Made by a program: the position numbers and the translations under genes
Notes under the pieces: model-generated
What the model was told of the DNA's origin: nothing
The model's input: the letters and a program-made list of their open reading frames with translations, nothing else
The model's database searches: none
Shown: positions 62,382 through 64,000 of the stretch, in pieces
Position numbering within the stretch: position 1 is the stretch's first letter
Layout: every line of letters starts with the position of its first letter
DNA from: Mesorhizobium japonicum MAFF 303099
Lineage (GTDB): Bacteria; Pseudomonadota; Alphaproteobacteria; Rhizobiales; Rhizobiaceae
NCBI RefSeq assembly: GCF_000009625.1
Contig: NC_002678.2
Location: 868,001 to 932,000 of the forward strand
Direction of reading: 5' to 3'
Length of the DNA: 64,000 bases

Positions 62382-63050
62382 TCAGAATTCAAAAGCATGC
62401 TCACGTTCGAATCCCGGTAGTGGCTTAATTGCCGCATTAAATGCCCTTCTCCCGGTTACAACCCCCCCAGCCTTGAAAAAAAGTCGCGCCACGCCGGAAT
62501 TGCCTCGCCCTTCGACCGCGACGAGTCGGCCGCCTTCGGCGAGCTGATCGAGCAACGGCGCCGGCACTTTCTCGACACTGCCGCCGATGAAGATGACGTC
62601 ATAGGGTGCCTTGGCCGCATGGCCCTGCGCCAGCGCGCCCTGGACCACGGTCACATTGCCGTAGCCAAGGCCGGAAAGGGTCGATGTCGCGGTTTGCGCC
62701 AGCGCCGAATCGCTTTCGAGCGCCACGACCGACCTCGCCAGTCGCGACAGGATGGCCGAGGCGTAGCCGGTGCCACAGCCGACATCGAGCGCCGAATCGG
62801 TCGCATTGATCTCGGCCAATTGCATCAGCTTGGCCAGCGGCGATGCTTCCATCAGATAGCGAGCGCCATCGGCGCCGTCGGCAATGCGGATGTCCTCGTC
62901 GATATAGGCGAGATCACGCTGGCGGTCGCCGACGAAAACCTCGCGCGGCACGGTAAGCATGGCTTCCAGCAGCGGGGCGCTGGTCACGTCGGTGGTGCGC
63001 ACCTGACCGTCGACCATCTTGACGCGAAGCTCGGAGAAATCAGCGCTCAT
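62382..63050 (-). CDS. Protein-L-isoaspartate O-methyltransferase-like protein
   Basis: A 222-residue PIMT-family protein, distinct from pcm at 35136. SAM motif I is ALDVGCGTGYASAILSRLA and the PIMT-like front end is VKMVDGQVRTTDVTSAPLLEAML. The region after motif I is ALESDSALAQTATSTLSGLGYGNVTVVQGAL. The catalytic Ser/Thr region is less clear than in Pcm. This family (called the Pcm-like gene next to tolC) is conserved in Rhizobiales. It is ~165 bp upstream of tolC. Confidence 0.88.
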   Translation of the reverse strand: MSADFSELRVKMVDGQVRTTDVTSAPLLEAMLTVPREVFVGDRQRDLAYIDEDIRIADGADGARYLMEASPLAKLMQLAEINATDSALDVGCGTGYASAILSRLARSVVALESDSALAQTATSTLSGLGYGNVTVVQGALAQGHAAKAPYDVIFIGGSVEKVPAPLLDQLAEGGRLVAVEGRGNSGVARLFFKAGGVVTGRRAFNAAIKPLPGFEREHAFEF

Positions 63051-63141
63051 GTTCCAACCAATCCGCTTGCCGCGCCAGAACCGCGGTTCATTTCGATGAG
63101 AACGTCAGGCTCCGGCGCTGAGCGCGCGGGAGCCCGGGTAT

Positions 63142-63215
63142 TGGAGGCCTCGCCCGGAATCGAACCGGGGTGCAAGGATTTGCAGTCCTCTGCGTAACCA
63201 CTCCGCCACGAGGCC
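63142..63215 (-). tRNA. tRNA-Cys, anticodon GCA
   Basis: On the minus strand: acceptor GGCCTCG/CGAGGCC, D arm GGCGGAGTGGTTACGCA, anticodon stem with loop CTGCAAA (anticodon GCA), T loop TTCGATT and discriminator T followed by an encoded CCA. Confidence 0.95.
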
Positions 63216-63440
63216 TCGTTGCTCCCGGCGTTCCACCCGGTTCCAATAGGTTGCGGCGAAAATGGCGTCAAGCGGCCACCACGCATTCCGCGCGGTTTCC
63301 TCTGCAAGAATCCGACCCTCCACATCGAGCGTCGTGGCCGCGGTGGGCCACCACGCATATTAGACGATCATTAAGTATAGCAGGAGATCACGTGAAACTC
63401 CACGCCCGCGCCAGCGTTGAGAAGCGAGGAGGACTGCGCC

Positions 63441-63686
63441 ATGCGGCCGGCAAGCCCGAGCACCGAAACGAACGCCTGGGATGGCTTGTCGCGATCCGGA
63501 TGCGAGGCGTTGCTGCGCCATGCCATCGACTGCCTTGCGATCGATGGCACCACCAGGCTTTCGCCGCGCGACCGTGCGCGTCTCGCCTCGGCTGCAGTCG
63601 TTCTCAGGGAAATCAGCGAGGACTTGGAGAGACGTGCGGACCGAGAAGCCGATTCGCAAAAATCCGAAACCCGAACAACGGCATAA
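63441..63686 (+). CDS. Small hypothetical protein
   Basis: An 81-residue, mostly helical, Arg/Asp/Glu/Ala-rich protein (LSRSGCEALLRHAIDCLAIDGTTRLSPRDRARLASAAVVLREISEDLERRAD). Family not recognised. It overlaps long frames on the other strand, so coding is likely but not certain. It is convergent with the membrane protein gene downstream. Confidence 0.4.
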   Translation: MRPASPSTETNAWDGLSRSGCEALLRHAIDCLAIDGTTRLSPRDRARLASAAVVLREISEDLERRADREADSQKSETRTTA

Positions 63687-63706
63687 CGTGCGGAAGGATG
63701 GCGCGG

Positions 63707-63994
63707 TCAAAGGCCCGGCTTGGTGCCCGTCGTTCCATCCGGCCGTCGCCGCCGCTCCCACCAGACGACCAAGCGGCGCCGGTGGCGCCGCACCATGGCG
63801 AATTCATAGGAGAGCACCAGCAATCCGATCGGAACCATCCAGAAGCCGAGAATCGGCAGAAAGCCGAGTATGCCGCCGATGGTCAAAAGAATGCCGATCG
63901 TGATTCTGAGGCCACGCGACTGCGGCATGGTGAACTCACGCCCGAAAATCGAGATCTTTCGTGCCGGTATCCGGTTTTCGTCTGCTGCCGTCAT
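63707..63994 (-). CDS. PGPGW-like two-span membrane protein
   Basis: A 95-residue protein whose hydrophobic core GLRITIGILLTIGGILGFLPILGFWMVPIGLLVLSYEF forms two transmembrane helices with a short loop, followed by an Arg-rich cytosolic tail (MVRRHRRRLVVWWERRRR). This resembles PGPGW small membrane proteins. The start is near the window edge; an in-frame TTG at 64000 or a start beyond the window cannot be ruled out. Confidence 0.65.
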   Translation of the reverse strand: MTAADENRIPARKISIFGREFTMPQSRGLRITIGILLTIGGILGFLPILGFWMVPIGLLVLSYEFAMVRRHRRRLVVWWERRRRPDGTTGTKPGL

Positions 63995-64000
63995 CGCCAA

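Overview
The window is high-GC alphaproteobacterial chromosome and looks like a Rhizobiales genome, most likely Mesorhizobium or a close relative. This rests on recognised gene families and gene order (CoxMNOP-type oxidase, PopZ, ExoR, fused SecDF with YajC, TatABC-SerS-SurE-Pcm order, DUF1127 proteins followed by CCUCCUCCC-loop RNAs) and not on a database search. It is mostly core chromosome, with an accessory or decaying stretch at the left end and a small accessory patch behind a tRNA-Leu.

Layout. 1-2.4 kb holds remnants: a 5'-truncated radC piece, a Gly/Ala-rich exported protein and a broken SMP-30 lactonase. 2.5-6.3 kb is a catabolic cluster (beta-keto acid cleavage enzyme, 3-hydroxyacyl-CoA-dehydrogenase-like enzyme, SDR) with a divergent GntR/FCD regulator. 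Its lactonase and sugar-ABC permease are both pseudogenes, so the pathway appears to be decaying. 6.4-10.9 kb is a complete alternative cytochrome c oxidase operon (coxMNOP plus a subunit IV-like gene), followed by ybaK, a DUF2189 membrane protein, a heme O synthase and a class I cytochrome c. Trigger factor and tRNA-Leu(TAG) follow. A second, degenerate full-length tRNA-Leu copy lies 1.7 kb further on, and the patch contains a methyltransferase-like gene, a RidA protein and a periplasmic ClpP-like protein.

20.3-23.1 kb: a DUF2157/GDYXXLXY membrane pair, then two tandem 46-aa DUF1127 genes directly followed by three tandem copies of an RNA unit. Each unit has three hairpins, and all nine loops carry CCTCCTCCC (an anti-Shine-Dalgarno sequence). 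This matches the Cuckoo/CcsR stress RNA family but with an unusual nine-loop array; it is the most interesting item in the window. 23.1-30.2 kb: trmFO, a sterol desaturase-like gene, NDUFAF6- and NDUFAF3-like genes, secDF and yajC. 30.5-33.3 kb: a DUF815 ATPase and a divergent AraC/NAD(P)-epimerase pair.

33.4-52.3 kb is an envelope and division block: nlpD-like, pcm, surE, serS, tatC-tatB-tatA, scpB-scpA, nagZ, a giant SPOR protein, argS, dgt, then erpA, a VOC protein, xth and exoR. ilvD overlaps exoR by 14 nt. The right end has a FadL porin, valS, a VOC protein, popZ, a tolC-type gene, a second PIMT-like methyltransferase, tRNA-Cys and two small membrane or unknown proteins. Many neighbours overlap by ATGA, which suggests translational coupling.
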